64,000 nt of DNA from Gremmenia infestans (lineage: Eukaryota > Ascomycota > Leotiomycetes > Helotiales > Hamatocanthoscyphaceae). Positions 55,101 through 64,000 of this stretch are shown in pieces. The stretch lies in assembly GCA_032629725.1 (NCBI GenBank), contig JAFEVB010000007.1:744001-808000 (forward strand), read 5' to 3'. The notes beneath the pieces were generated by a model, which saw only the letters and a program-made list of their open reading frames with translations, made no database searches and was not told where the DNA came from. Made by a program: the position numbers and the translations under genes. Each line of letters begins with the position of its first letter. Positions within the stretch are counted from its first letter, which is position 1.

Positions 55101-56426
55101 TCAGAGTCCTTTGTACGTAGCGTACCTGTCGTTTTGGGCTTGTTGTAGGAGAGAAACAGGGGCAAGGGTTCCTGTGCTCATTTCAAGTTAGCGTGCGGCT
55201 CACTAGGATCGGCAGAGTTCAACGACATCTCTCCACTTACTTGCTTCAGACCCTTTCTAGCTAGACATGTACGTTGACGGAGAGCTTGGTACACTTGTAT
55301 GGTGATTATCTGATGTCTGATTTGCTATACTTAGCAGGTAGGCAGTCGTACTGGCGAAATGGTTGAATATCAAGGACTTCTTGATTCTTACTACTTGATG
55401 TCGCTAACGAGAAGTTTGAAGCCTGCTGCGTAAATTTGTTGTGTATTTGCCAGAAACTAAACGTGCGGTGGTATTGTTTTGATCTCCATTGTCTAGATCT
55501 ACATTGTGCTTTCTCCTTCTCTGTGTCTCCTTCGTGCTGCTGCTTAATTCTGAACCGTGGGAGAGAGCTTTGTGTCAAAGATCTGCAGAACAAGGATACT
55601 TCCCAGCCTTCTTTGGTTGGCCCGTTACCGTCTTCTCTGTGCCTGGGCTGTTTGCTGTATTGGGCGCCGTGATGATCAGAGTATGCGTCTCTATCTTCCC
55701 ATCGCTCGAATCTTCGAAGTTCGTTTTATTTTGGGAAGGAGTATGCGGTCGTTGGAGTAATCACTTCGTAGATTCGACGGTAGAACAGTTCCTATTCTCA
55801 GTCAGCGATCTGCAGGGTGGGTTTAAGGCGGTTCCTCCTCACTTCTAGTCACTTCTAGTCGAAGAAGCTCCTTGTTGTGCTGCCGCGAGCACCTCAAAGG
55901 TGCGACTATCTGCGTAATAGCGAAGTCATCCCAAATTTGAGCAACAAAGCTGTTATTAACTTCCTTGAAAGACAGTATGACTGGTAGCTGCTATAGATTG
56001 AATAGTTGATGGTTTTGATAGCCAAAGTAGTGGGCGATAGGGTGCTCTTTGTAGATAAATACCAAGTTCAACGGGTAAAACTTTTGCAATTCGAATGCGA
56101 AATATGAGCTGAATACATGAGTTCTGGCTAATTTTACAGCCAAAAGCATGCCTATCTGCTCTGCAGATTAAGGAATTGGTGCTTCTCGACAAGGCTAGAC
56201 CTGTTAGGGGTGTTGCTGAAGCAGCTGGTGGGTGGGTCGGCTGGTGAAGAAGATAATATACCGACCCCGAGCTCGCGTCCTGTCTAACCTTCTCGCACAC
56301 TCTTTAATACAAATTCTTTGCCCCATCCCACGCAAAAACAACGTCGGTCAACCATCTTCTTGCTATCGGTCAAGTTGTACTACTTTCTAAGCTCATGCTC
56401 TACCGAACTCAAGTAATTCGCCTCTC
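52151..56426. other. 4.3-kb poorly coding region
   Basis: The longest stretch without a clear gene. Parts (about 53600-54450) are AT-rich with small repeats such as tandem atagtctttaca near 53715-53741 and an acgct/agcgt inverted repeat near 53812-53828. Possible coding pieces: an 85-codon ORF at 52872-53129 (listed), a hydrophobic + frame 54475-54657 without ATG, and a 49-codon - ORF at 54932-54783 with a charged centre (ARRREVEEEARRE). None could be assembled. An 11-bp duplication (cacttctagtc) sits near 55839-55860. Confidence 0.4.
52808..53129 (+). other. Candidate small Cys-containing ORF with TATA box
   Basis: tatataaag at 52808-52816 lies 56 bp before an ATG at 52872 that opens an 85-codon frame to a TAG at 53127. 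The product is Ala/Ser-rich at first and ends in a Cys cluster (HCCGECCICHTYTCPFY). There is no signal peptide and no known domain; coding status is unproven. Confidence 0.25.
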
Positions 56427-57540
56427 ATGTCTGATTATTCCAGAGTCAAAGACTTGAGCGCGTCTGCTGGTGACGACGTCTCCATCAAGAACCCCATCGA
56501 TGACAACGAAAAAGCAGTACGTATCTCCCTATTCTATCATCACCCATCTCTACATGTCGTTCAGTCTGTTCTATTCCGTCTAATCGACGCCTTCGCCCCC
56601 GTCGCTTCTACCCTTCTCCTTTCCCACTTCCAAGTCACTTGAGAAGAGCGTCGGAATCTTCTATCTACACTTCCATTGAGTCTCAGACTTGATGACTTCT
56701 GCATTAAACAGCAACCCCTGACTGTTTTTATTCATAAATTATAAGCTGACAGTCGACTGAGTAGACCCCTCCAACCCCCACGAAGCCTGCTTCTCCAAAA
56801 AAGCAATATTCTGAACCACGAACAATGCTCCCGAATTACAAACCCAATGAAGACGGCACTATCCCTAGCGAACCAGCTTCTACTTCAGAAACTGAATCGA
56901 CACCAGCTACGAGGAAGCGTAAGGCTACCGACTCGGCCACCTCCACCATTCCCGAGCCCAAGCGCGCCATGGCTATTGATTGCTATCTTGTAAGTGAAAT
57001 TAAAATTGATTTTATCTTCTGAATTCTTCGTACTGATATTACTAGTCTTATGGGGATATGAATCCTGCAGACATGCTAATAGTGGACATGCGAAAGGCCG
57101 GCAAATCATGGGAGACAGTTGAGCTTGCCTGGGCGGAGCTTATGCGTAGAAATCCAGCAAAAGGTTATATCAGAAAGCGCGGGGAAAGGCTGCTACCGGT
57201 TGTAGCGGACTTCACCGAAGCAGACGTAAGTCTAAAAGCAGCTCATACTTCTGATACATACTAATGTTTCTTCTAGATTCGAGCCCTGCTTGCTGCAACT
57301 AAGAGCACGAGGAAGAAGTCGGACTGGTCCGTCGTTGCTTCAGGGATGAAAACCAAAGGCATGGTGTTTAGTCCCAAGGCCCTTGAAATAAAGTACAAGT
57401 GGCTTGAGCGCAACAAACGAATCGATCGTAGTGGTGCCTACATTCCTGATCTCCCAACTACCGCTCTTCCTATCTCCGACGCTGCCGAGCCAGAAGGAGA
57501 AGACGAAATTAATGAGTCTGATGATGAGTCTGAGGTTTAG
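56427..57540 (+). CDS. Hypothetical basic/acidic protein with SANT-like helices
   Basis: Exons 56427-56516, 56765-56989, 57046-57225 and 57277-57540 give 252 residues; introns 248, 56 and 51 nt, all phase 0. The long first intron is the weakest part: a start at the ATG at 56825 is an alternative. The N-terminal half is Thr/Pro/Ser-rich with a nuclear-signal-like RKRKATDS and PKRAM. The second half has two similar helical units: PADMLIVDMRKAGKSWETVELAWAEL, and IRALLAATKSTRKKSDWSVVASGM with ALEIKYKWLERN. The spacing of Trp residues resembles Myb/SANT-type DNA-binding folds common in fungal hypothetical proteins. The C-terminus is acidic (EGEDEINESDDESEV). Function unknown. Confidence 0.72.
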
Positions 57541-59427
57541 TATAGCGGTTATATTGGCCTTGTCTCCAATGCGAGCTAGCTGGATAGCACGAGCAGCGTA
57601 TTTCAGCAATGCTTTCTCCACACGACGACGAACCAACTACTGGGCAATGAGTTCACTCGCTGTGCTAGGAAGCAGTCAGCAAATACTTTTTTGGTGCGGA
57701 ATCATGTTTATACAAATAGGCTGGCATGATATGCCAAATGGCATTCAATAAAGCTTCTTTGTGTCGACTACCACGACAAATTACAGAGGGCATGGGCCCA
57801 AAATCTCGGGAGTGTACGTATCAGATATTGAGGAATGACCAAAAGAACTTCACATTACACTCAATGACCCCTGTGATTGCTTTTCCAGCCTCCTAACTTC
57901 CTTAACGTTCTTCTAAAACAAGTGCTCAGAAGCGTGGTAAGGGAGCGCACCAAAGGCATGAACGTTGGGATGGTCAAGTCAGGGCGACAGACAATATTGC
58001 TGCCAAGAAAAGAAGATTTTGTCCATATCGGTCAGCAACAAGTATTTCGCAGAACAATGCTCAAAATCACTCCTAGAAATTTTACAAGATACAAGTCCAC
58101 ATCATCTGTAAGACTCTTTCGCAGATGCATGAAATTCTGATACTCAATGTCTACAGGCGAGCAGGATGTAGTTTTGCCCACTGGTGGCACAATGTTATCC
58201 ACCAAGGCAAATTAAATCAGACAGTGAGAGAGCTCTTGAGAGCAGAACTTCAAAGGAGACCCTGAAATACATCTGCAAATGGATTTCTTGCTCGTTTCCG
58301 GTCCTAAGACTGCGGAAATCGTATTTCCGTTGTCTGATGCAGCAACCACACTCGTGGCTGGATACATTGATGATAGCGTGATAGGCAGGAAGAACTAACT
58401 AGTTGGTGCGGTTTAAAGAATGACTTCAAGACGAGCTCCCCCTACCAGGCTCGTTCTTCACTTCTTCGAAGTCATCTGTGTCCAAGTAGACCTTCCTCCT
58501 CAAACTCCCAGCCCAAGTCTTGACAGGCCTAATGTTTGTCTTCGTAGTTGCTTTACGAAGAAGGATCGCTCCTACTTTGTATTTGTCACGTGGGAGAAAC
58601 ATGGCAACAAGCTGGCTGGAGGTGACTTCTCGCTACCTCAACTTGACTCCTTTCACCAACCCCATCAAATCATACCTTTTTATTCAAGAACGTGCTGCCA
58701 AGATACACCAGCTCGTCTCGTAGAACAAAAGGTGACACACCCTATTTGCTGGCACAATCTCATCAACTAACTCAATACAGAGTCCGGACCAAGAGGTTTG
58801 CGTAGCTTTCGTCCAAATATGACTCCGAAAATACTTCTCAACACCTTTACAGGTACCAGTCTGATCCGATGTCCAGGGCTTGGCCCGGCTCTGCCTATAG
58901 ATGAGGCTCTTGTGCTTCGAAACTCGAGTCAAGTGCCTCTCGGTACCACGCAAACAATTGTCCCTCGCACATGTATCCCCAACAAACGACGGACTCGCCC
59001 GGTATTCCCCACCGAGAAAAGTCACTATGTCTCCAGTCGCACATGCTCAGTTCCATGGCGAGATCCTTGTATCAAATTGCGCCGGGATAACGGCTTCGAC
59101 GGGATGCTGCAGATGTTCCAGGAAGAGGCAGAAGTTGGATGCAGCCTTACCAATCCTGCGCTTTGTGTCAGCGCGGTTTGTGTCATGTGATATGTATGCA
59201 TTTTACTTGCTGCTTCCGTATGTGTCGGGTCCAGCACATTTGTATGACTCAAGGCTGATATAAAGTGCTTGTTCCTCTCCTCTAGGACTAACCTACGATT
59301 TCTATTTCGGTACAACCAACGACTGGAAAACTTCTTCACGTGCCTTCTTTGAGTACTTACACGCGAACATTTGGACCATCTCTCTTTCACCTCGGCTACT
59401 CACCTCGTGGCATACCAGAAGTTTCAA
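57541..59427. other. 1.9-kb region with fragmentary ORFs
   Basis: Several + frames of 60-130 codons overlap in different phases (57877-58140, 58420-58770, 58798-59190), none with a recognised domain or convincing splice joins. They could be exons of a gene I could not solve or relics. No RNA gene or element ends were seen. Confidence 0.35.
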
Positions 59428-60171
59428 ATGTCTATGGTACTTGCCAGACGCACCGGCATGATGATGGATCCCCGACGACAGTATCATCAACCGCAACTCG
59501 TCAAACGGCGGCCGGGCTCCAATATTCGTATGATAGTCAGCCTACCAACTAGTATTGGCTACTTCCCTCAACGAGACCTCCAGCGACATGTGCCAAAGTT
59601 CATGTACGACCTAAGAGAATCTGGAAATCGGGTGTCGATGCCACTTGAGCATTTCAGACCAAGTTTCCGAAATATCAACGACGAGCCAGCATATGCCTTT
59701 GCGTTGGAATGGGTGTTTGCTCGTGTGGAGGAGTATGCAACCCGCTTCGGAGCGGCCCCTGCTGCCAATTCGATGCAGGATCTCTTACAGCAGATTGACA
59801 TTGCTTATCAGATGGGTGATGAGGGTGCGGTGGTGTCTGGAGTGGAAGAAGCACAGCACATATTCGATGCCATCAGCAACGTTATTAGGCCAGACAAAGG
59901 CTTCGATTACAGTAACGAACTGTTCGTTGACTTCCTCGAAACGGCGAGAGACTTCATCCCGTACTTCTCGATCGTTGACCCGGGAATGGAAGAAACGTTC
60001 ATGCTTCTACTTTCTGTTTACACTGCCAGCGCTCAAAATTTAGGGCCAATTGAGCTGTTGACAAGATCGATTCGGGGGAACCAGCGGCAGGTGCTCCAGG
60101 GCCTTGTGCAGGGCATGGCAAATAATGGAGATATCCTGGCGAGGGAAATATGGGCCCACGGATTTCTTTGA
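59428..60171 (+). CDS. Hypothetical protein
   Basis: Open frame of 247 residues from the first in-frame ATG (MSMVLARRTGMMMD) to TGA; the frame is open 19 codons further upstream, so an upstream exon is possible. The N-terminus is Arg/Met-rich. The rest is mostly helical: DEPAYAFALEWVFARVEEYATRF, NSMQDLLQQIDIAYQMGDEG, FDYSNELFVDFLETARDFIPYF and ILAREIWAHGFL. There is no signal peptide, membrane segment or domain I recognise. Uniform codon use and length support a real gene. It has no operon-like neighbours. Confidence 0.55.
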   Translation: MSMVLARRTGMMMDPRRQYHQPQLVKRRPGSNIRMIVSLPTSIGYFPQRDLQRHVPKFMYDLRESGNRVSMPLEHFRPSFRNINDEPAYAFALEWVFARVEEYATRFGAAPAANSMQDLLQQIDIAYQMGDEGAVVSGVEEAQHIFDAISNVIRPDKGFDYSNELFVDFLETARDFIPYFSIVDPGMEETFMLLLSVYTASAQNLGPIELLTRSIRGNQRQVLQGLVQGMANNGDILAREIWAHGFL

Positions 60172-60701
60172 ATCGAGATAAGTGTCACTGTAATACTGTA
60201 ACGCTGGTGTTGAGGTTTTGGATTGTATTGATCATAGAACCCGATTATTATTTATACCTTCGTATGTCGTCAATTGCTGTGTCCACCCCACCTTTCAGGG
60301 ATCTCCACTTTCCTTAGGTAGGTCCCAATAGTTCTATTTTGGTTTAGAGTTCCGGTTATCTCCACACTTTTGATTTTTTTCTAGAACAGGCACTTTTACG
60401 GAGGTAGGCGCGATCTCCTTCTAGCTTCTTACTATCACCCCAATTTCAGGGGCTTAGCTTGCTTGATAAATACCCACATCCAGTTTGGAAAACCGGGGGA
60501 ACGAGTCAGTCCCCTCTTCTGTCTTCAATTATTATTACGACGCCTGCCTCTCCAACCGACATAAATGTTGATCCATCCCTCCATCCGAAATTGCGACTTT
60601 GTACATCATCGTGCATCCGTGCCCAGAGTGTTCCTTCTCGAAAATGACAACTCCCGCAGACAGTGACTGAAGATGATAGACACAACCGGCAAGCAGCAAA
60701 C
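60172..60701. promoter_or_regulatory. Upstream region of MFS transporter
   Basis: 530 bp between the hypothetical gene and the transporter ATG. Rich in T tracts at 60370-60380 and pyrimidine-rich just before the start. No named motif. Confidence 0.4.
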
Positions 60702-62352
60702 ATGGCAGAAAAGACACCAGATACCCGGGACACTAAGCTGATGGAGGTCTTGGAGCTGGACAGCGATGAGGGAACCTCAGTGGCAGTGGAGGAGCAGCTT
60801 TCAACATGGCAGATGCTCCGCAGATATAGAGGCGCCATAATATGGTCTGCTTTTATTGGACTGGCTGGTATCAATTGGGGAATGGATGTTCTTGTAAGGA
60901 CTCTCGCTCGAATATAAATGCTCAATCTAACATATCAACAGCTTTCTAGCGGCGTCATTTCTGTTCCCTCATTCCAGAAGAAATTCGGATACAGCTTTGA
61001 GGGCGAATACATTATCAGTGCTTCTTGGCAGATCGCTTTCAACACCGCTTCGTCTATTGGTGGATTCTTCGGTGCTATTGGCAGCGGATATCTTGCAGAC
61101 AAGCTGGGAAGGAGGCCGACGTTGGCGATTGCATGTGTAGTCAGTATTGGCGCCGTCTTCATGCAAGTCTTCGCGGGGTCGTCGGGGCTCTTATTAACGG
61201 GCAAGGTAAGTCGCGATATTAGGTTTAATTAGCCCTTACTAACTAAAGCAGCTCATCAATGGTCTTACTCTCGGTTCATTTCTCACTATCACCTCCTCAT
61301 ATTCTTCAGAAGTATGCCCAGTCGAAGTCCGCGGTCTCACAACATCCGGCGTTCAACTGTTTGTATGCTTCGGTCAACTCATGGCGAACCTGATTCTCAA
61401 AGGCACCGGCACATTATCCTCATCATTCGCTTATAAGATCCCTTTCATGCTACAATTCATATTTCCTACCATCCTCCTCTTTGGCCTGCCATTCTGCCCC
61501 GAATCGCCTTGGTACCTCGCCCGCACCCACAACACCCCTCTCGCCCTCTCCACCCTTTCTCGTCTCGGCTACCCTGACCCAGTCACTGCCCTCTCAGAAA
61601 TTTCAAACACAATTACCGCGGAGGAAATGAAATCATCGAGTACAACTTACCCAGACTGTTTCCGCGGTTCCGATGCGAGGAGAACGGAAATAGCAATGGG
61701 CATCTTCTCCGTTCAACAACTCACAGGCGTAGTATTCACCATCGGCTACAGTTCTTACTTTTTTGAACTCGCAGGCCTCTCAGCATCTTCATCCTTCTCC
61801 CTCTCGATTGGTGTTTCGGTACTTGGTCTCGTCGGCGTCATGTGTTCCTGGTTTCTCATCAACCGCACAGGTCGTCGCTCTACCTCCCTCATTGGAACTG
61901 CTATCCTCACCGGTCTACTATTCCTAATTGGCATTTTGGATGTGGTACCAGCAAGCAACACAGGACCTGTATACGGACAAGTAACGTGTGTTATCGCGTT
62001 TGCATTCATGTATTTACTCACAATCGGCCCTATCGGTTGGACTCTCTTCGCAGAAATCTCATCCTCGCGCCTCCGCTCCCGAACCGTTGGTTTAGGAATC
62101 GTGGTACAGAATTCCTTTGGCGTACTGATGAATATCGTCGTCCCGCTTCTCATCAATCCCGATGCTGCAGATCTAGGAGGCAAGATCGGCTTTATCTTTG
62201 GAGGGACGGCGTTTTTGGGTGTCCTGTGGGTATATTTGAGGGTGCCGGAGACGGCGCATAGGAGCTTTGAGCAGCTCGATTGGTTATTTGAGAACGGAGT
62301 GCCGGCGAGGAGGTTTAAAGGCTATCATGTACCGTTGCCTGCTGTGACTTGA
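60702..62352 (+). CDS. MFS sugar transporter
   Basis: Exons 60702-60893, 60942-61205 and 61252-62352 (introns 48 and 46 nt) give 518 residues. An upstream in-frame GTG is ignored; the ATG of MAEKTPDTRD is used. Sugar-porter motifs are in order: GSGYLADKLGRRPTL (the loop 2-3 motif), a short PVEVRGLTTSGVQLF loop, PESPWYLAR after TM6, the first half's end and the central loop, QQLTGVVFTIGYSSYFFELAG (TM7), INRTGRRST and VPETAHRSFEQLDWLFENGV at the C-terminus. Twelve membrane helices fit. It resembles alpha-glucoside/hexose permeases of the plasma membrane working by proton symport; the substrate is not fixed by the sequence. Confidence 0.93.
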
Positions 62353-63223
62353 TGGGCCTGGTTGCTCTTTGATCATATATACTTGTTTTGCTTAATGAGA
62401 CTTTTGCGGAACACTTCGAACCTTTGTTTATTCTTGAGTTCCTACCTGCTCAACTACCAAATACTTCAAAAACGGACTCGGTAGCGACTTTCAGAACCCC
62501 TGAATTAAGACGCTGTTAGGAGCCATTCCATATAGGAAGAGTGAAATTCGTTGTGCATGATAACTGGCAGGCATACTTAATTACTAATACCAGCTTATTT
62601 CCTCAAAAGAAACCTCATCTCTCCATCATCCATCCCAATCTCCATAATACCACGCTCTTTCCACTCACTCGGGTCTCTTTCCTTAGAAGCTAAAGAGCCT
62701 CATCCATACCACTACAACGAAGAAAAGAAAACACGACAATGCATATACACAGCCTATCTGTCGTCCGGAAGTTGCATGTCATTGGTTAGTTAGCGCATTT
62801 AGTCTTGCTACGTTTGGCTGCGAAGTGAGAGAAGAGTAGAGTAAAATAAAGTAACGACGCTGATTTATTGTCAGAAAGAGAATCATAGAGTTGTATAGAG
62901 TAGAGGAGGTAGGTTTGTTTCCTGTGGTGATGACGACTAGATGATATATTTGTTGGGAATGTTGTTTGAAGAGGTTAGATTGGCGCTTCCCCTAAGCTCT
63001 TCAAACACTCGAATGGCAATCAATGAAAGTGGAAATCCGTATTCATACAAATCAAATCACTAGATAGGTGTATGAATTCTAAATAACACTCCTAAAATGC
63101 ACAAACTTGTGAGATGTCGCGACACGAACCTTTCATTGCCACGCCATACGACCTTCAGGATCACTTTTCAGCAAAGCAAACTCTTTCCAGTAATATTCAT
63201 CCTAACATTATCTCATCAAATTT
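62353..63223. other. Convergent intergenic MFS / AP-1 beta
   Basis: 0.87 kb holding both 3' flanks; AT-rich, no ORF of note, no RNA gene seen. Confidence 0.5.
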
Positions 63224-64000
63224 TTACAACATAAGCAAATCCCCATTCGCCCCCCCACCTGTCGTAGGGTGATACGCCTGCTCCGGTGCATTTTGATTAA
63301 CCACATACTGCATCTCGCCCATGCCCACGGTCGGGCTCCCTCCAAATCCATCCTCTTGCCCATTAATATGCATCTGCGCCATCTGCTGATTCCCTACACC
63401 CGCGAAGAATTCATCCGCTGCATCGACCGCAGCGGCAAGGTCGCCGTTTTGCGTGGGTCTGATAGCGGGTTGATTGCCCATACCAAATGTCGAGAGTGAT
63501 TTTTGCCCATCGAGGCCTTTTGCTGTTGGAAGGGTATGCTTTTGTAGAGCGGGACTATCGGCCAGTTTTCGAGGCCGTGCAGAGCGGAAGACTTGCTGGA
63601 CTGGCTTGAGGTAGACAGTTGCAAGTGTGCCGACATTGAGACACATTTCTTCCAGCGTTGCTGGGTCTAGCTTTTCGGTTTCGGCGGTGATTGCTGGCTT
63701 CTCGCCCATTACTACTGCCTTGGCGGTTTCCATGTCTGATGATAGTAGACGCCAGTACATGTAGCCTCTATCTCTTAAATCCGGGTTATCCGTGTCCTCG
63801 GTTGCCCATTTGAGGACTTTCGGGACGAGTTCTTGCCCCTTTGTTGGCCGTTGAATGAACAACTTGACTGTTGCGGTAAGAAGCGCTAATTGCACTTCGA
63901 CTGGCTCGTCTGCGAAAGAGTAAAGGAAATCGTCCAGCAGCACATCCGAGTTTTCAATTCGAGCTGCATATTGGCCAATGACCCAGATCATAGCTGACTT
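63224..64000 (-). CDS. AP-1 adaptor complex beta subunit, C-terminal part
   Basis: The frame is open through the right edge (KSAMIWVIGQYA), so the N-terminal two thirds lie outside. The visible 258 residues carry the end of the adaptin helical solenoid: VIGQYAARIENSDVLLDDFL, EVQLALLTATVKLFIQRP, DNPDLRDRGYMYWRLLSSD and LEEMCLNVGTLATVYLKPVQ, typical of beta-adaptins. A Pro/Gln/Gly-rich hinge follows with acidic-hydrophobic clathrin-type pieces (DEFFAGV and a final GDLLML). The absence of an appendage domain and the short tail fit fungal AP-1 beta (Apl2), which sorts clathrin cargo at the trans-Golgi and endosomes. AP-2 beta is the main alternative. Confidence 0.88.
   Translation of the reverse strand, partial: KSAMIWVIGQYAARIENSDVLLDDFLYSFADEPVEVQLALLTATVKLFIQRPTKGQELVPKVLKWATEDTDNPDLRDRGYMYWRLLSSDMETAKAVVMGEKPAITAETEKLDPATLEEMCLNVGTLATVYLKPVQQVFRSARPRKLADSPALQKHTLPTAKGLDGQKSLSTFGMGNQPAIRPTQNGDLAAAVDAADEFFAGVGNQQMAQMHINGQEDGFGGSPTVGMGEMQYVVNQNAPEQAYHPTTGGGANGDLLML

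Noticed and set aside
57877..59190. Idea that the fragments are a broken RecQ-like helicase or P450
   Set aside because: A short VVLPTGGT match and some generic residues are too weak; no ordered set of motifs could be followed.

Overview
The window is nuclear DNA of a filamentous ascomycete (Pezizomycotina). The reasons are many short GT-AG introns of about 43-128 nt with CTAAC/CTGAC-like branch points, small intergenic gaps, and typical fungal families: PAG1/Tao3, a Git3/Gpr1-type receptor, a 2EXR protein, fungal MATE and MFS transporters, and a tRNA-Thr gene with an intron. 2EXR proteins are numerous in Leotiomycetes, so that class is a reasonable but unproven guess. Gene models below were built by hand from splice signals; in every multi-exon model the summed exon length is a whole number of codons.

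Layout. 0-8 kb: end of a Syo1-like HEAT/ARM gene (cut by the left edge), a 2EXR protein (-), a Git3/Gpr1-like GPCR (-) and exopolyphosphatase PPX1 (-) with a GC-AG intron. 8.1-9.8 kb: AT-rich, gene-poor DNA with an intact tRNA-Thr(CGT), a mutated partial tRNA-like copy and a broken coding relic. 9.8-17.7 kb: the 2551-aa cell-morphogenesis protein PAG1 (-). 19.1-21.3 kb: NADPH-cytochrome P450 reductase (+). 24.6-26.7 kb: a two-RRM RNA-binding protein (+) with a tandem duplication. 27.5-34.6 kb: four housekeeping genes, RIO2 (-) and RPN1 (+) divergent, then RPN1 and MLH1 (-) convergent.

36.6-46.3 kb looks more accessory: a secreted GMC oxidoreductase with an unusual ~270-residue C-terminal extension, a DUF202 membrane protein, a MATE transporter and a single-C2H2-finger regulator. 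48.2-52.2 kb holds a secreted lytic-transglycosylase-like LysM protein and a divergent pair of mitochondrial genes (MTP18 and ATP synthase subunit k, ATP19). 52.2-60.2 kb is poorly coding, with only one multi-exon hypothetical gene and one 247-aa orphan ORF. 60.7-62.4 kb is an MFS sugar transporter, and the right edge cuts an AP-1 beta-adaptin (-).

No operon, CRISPR array, intact transposon or complete biosynthetic cluster is visible. The most unusual items are the extended GMC oxidoreductase, the tRNA-Thr relic beside its intact parent, the splice-site-bearing tandem repeat in the RNA-binding protein, and the poorly coding 52-60 kb stretch.
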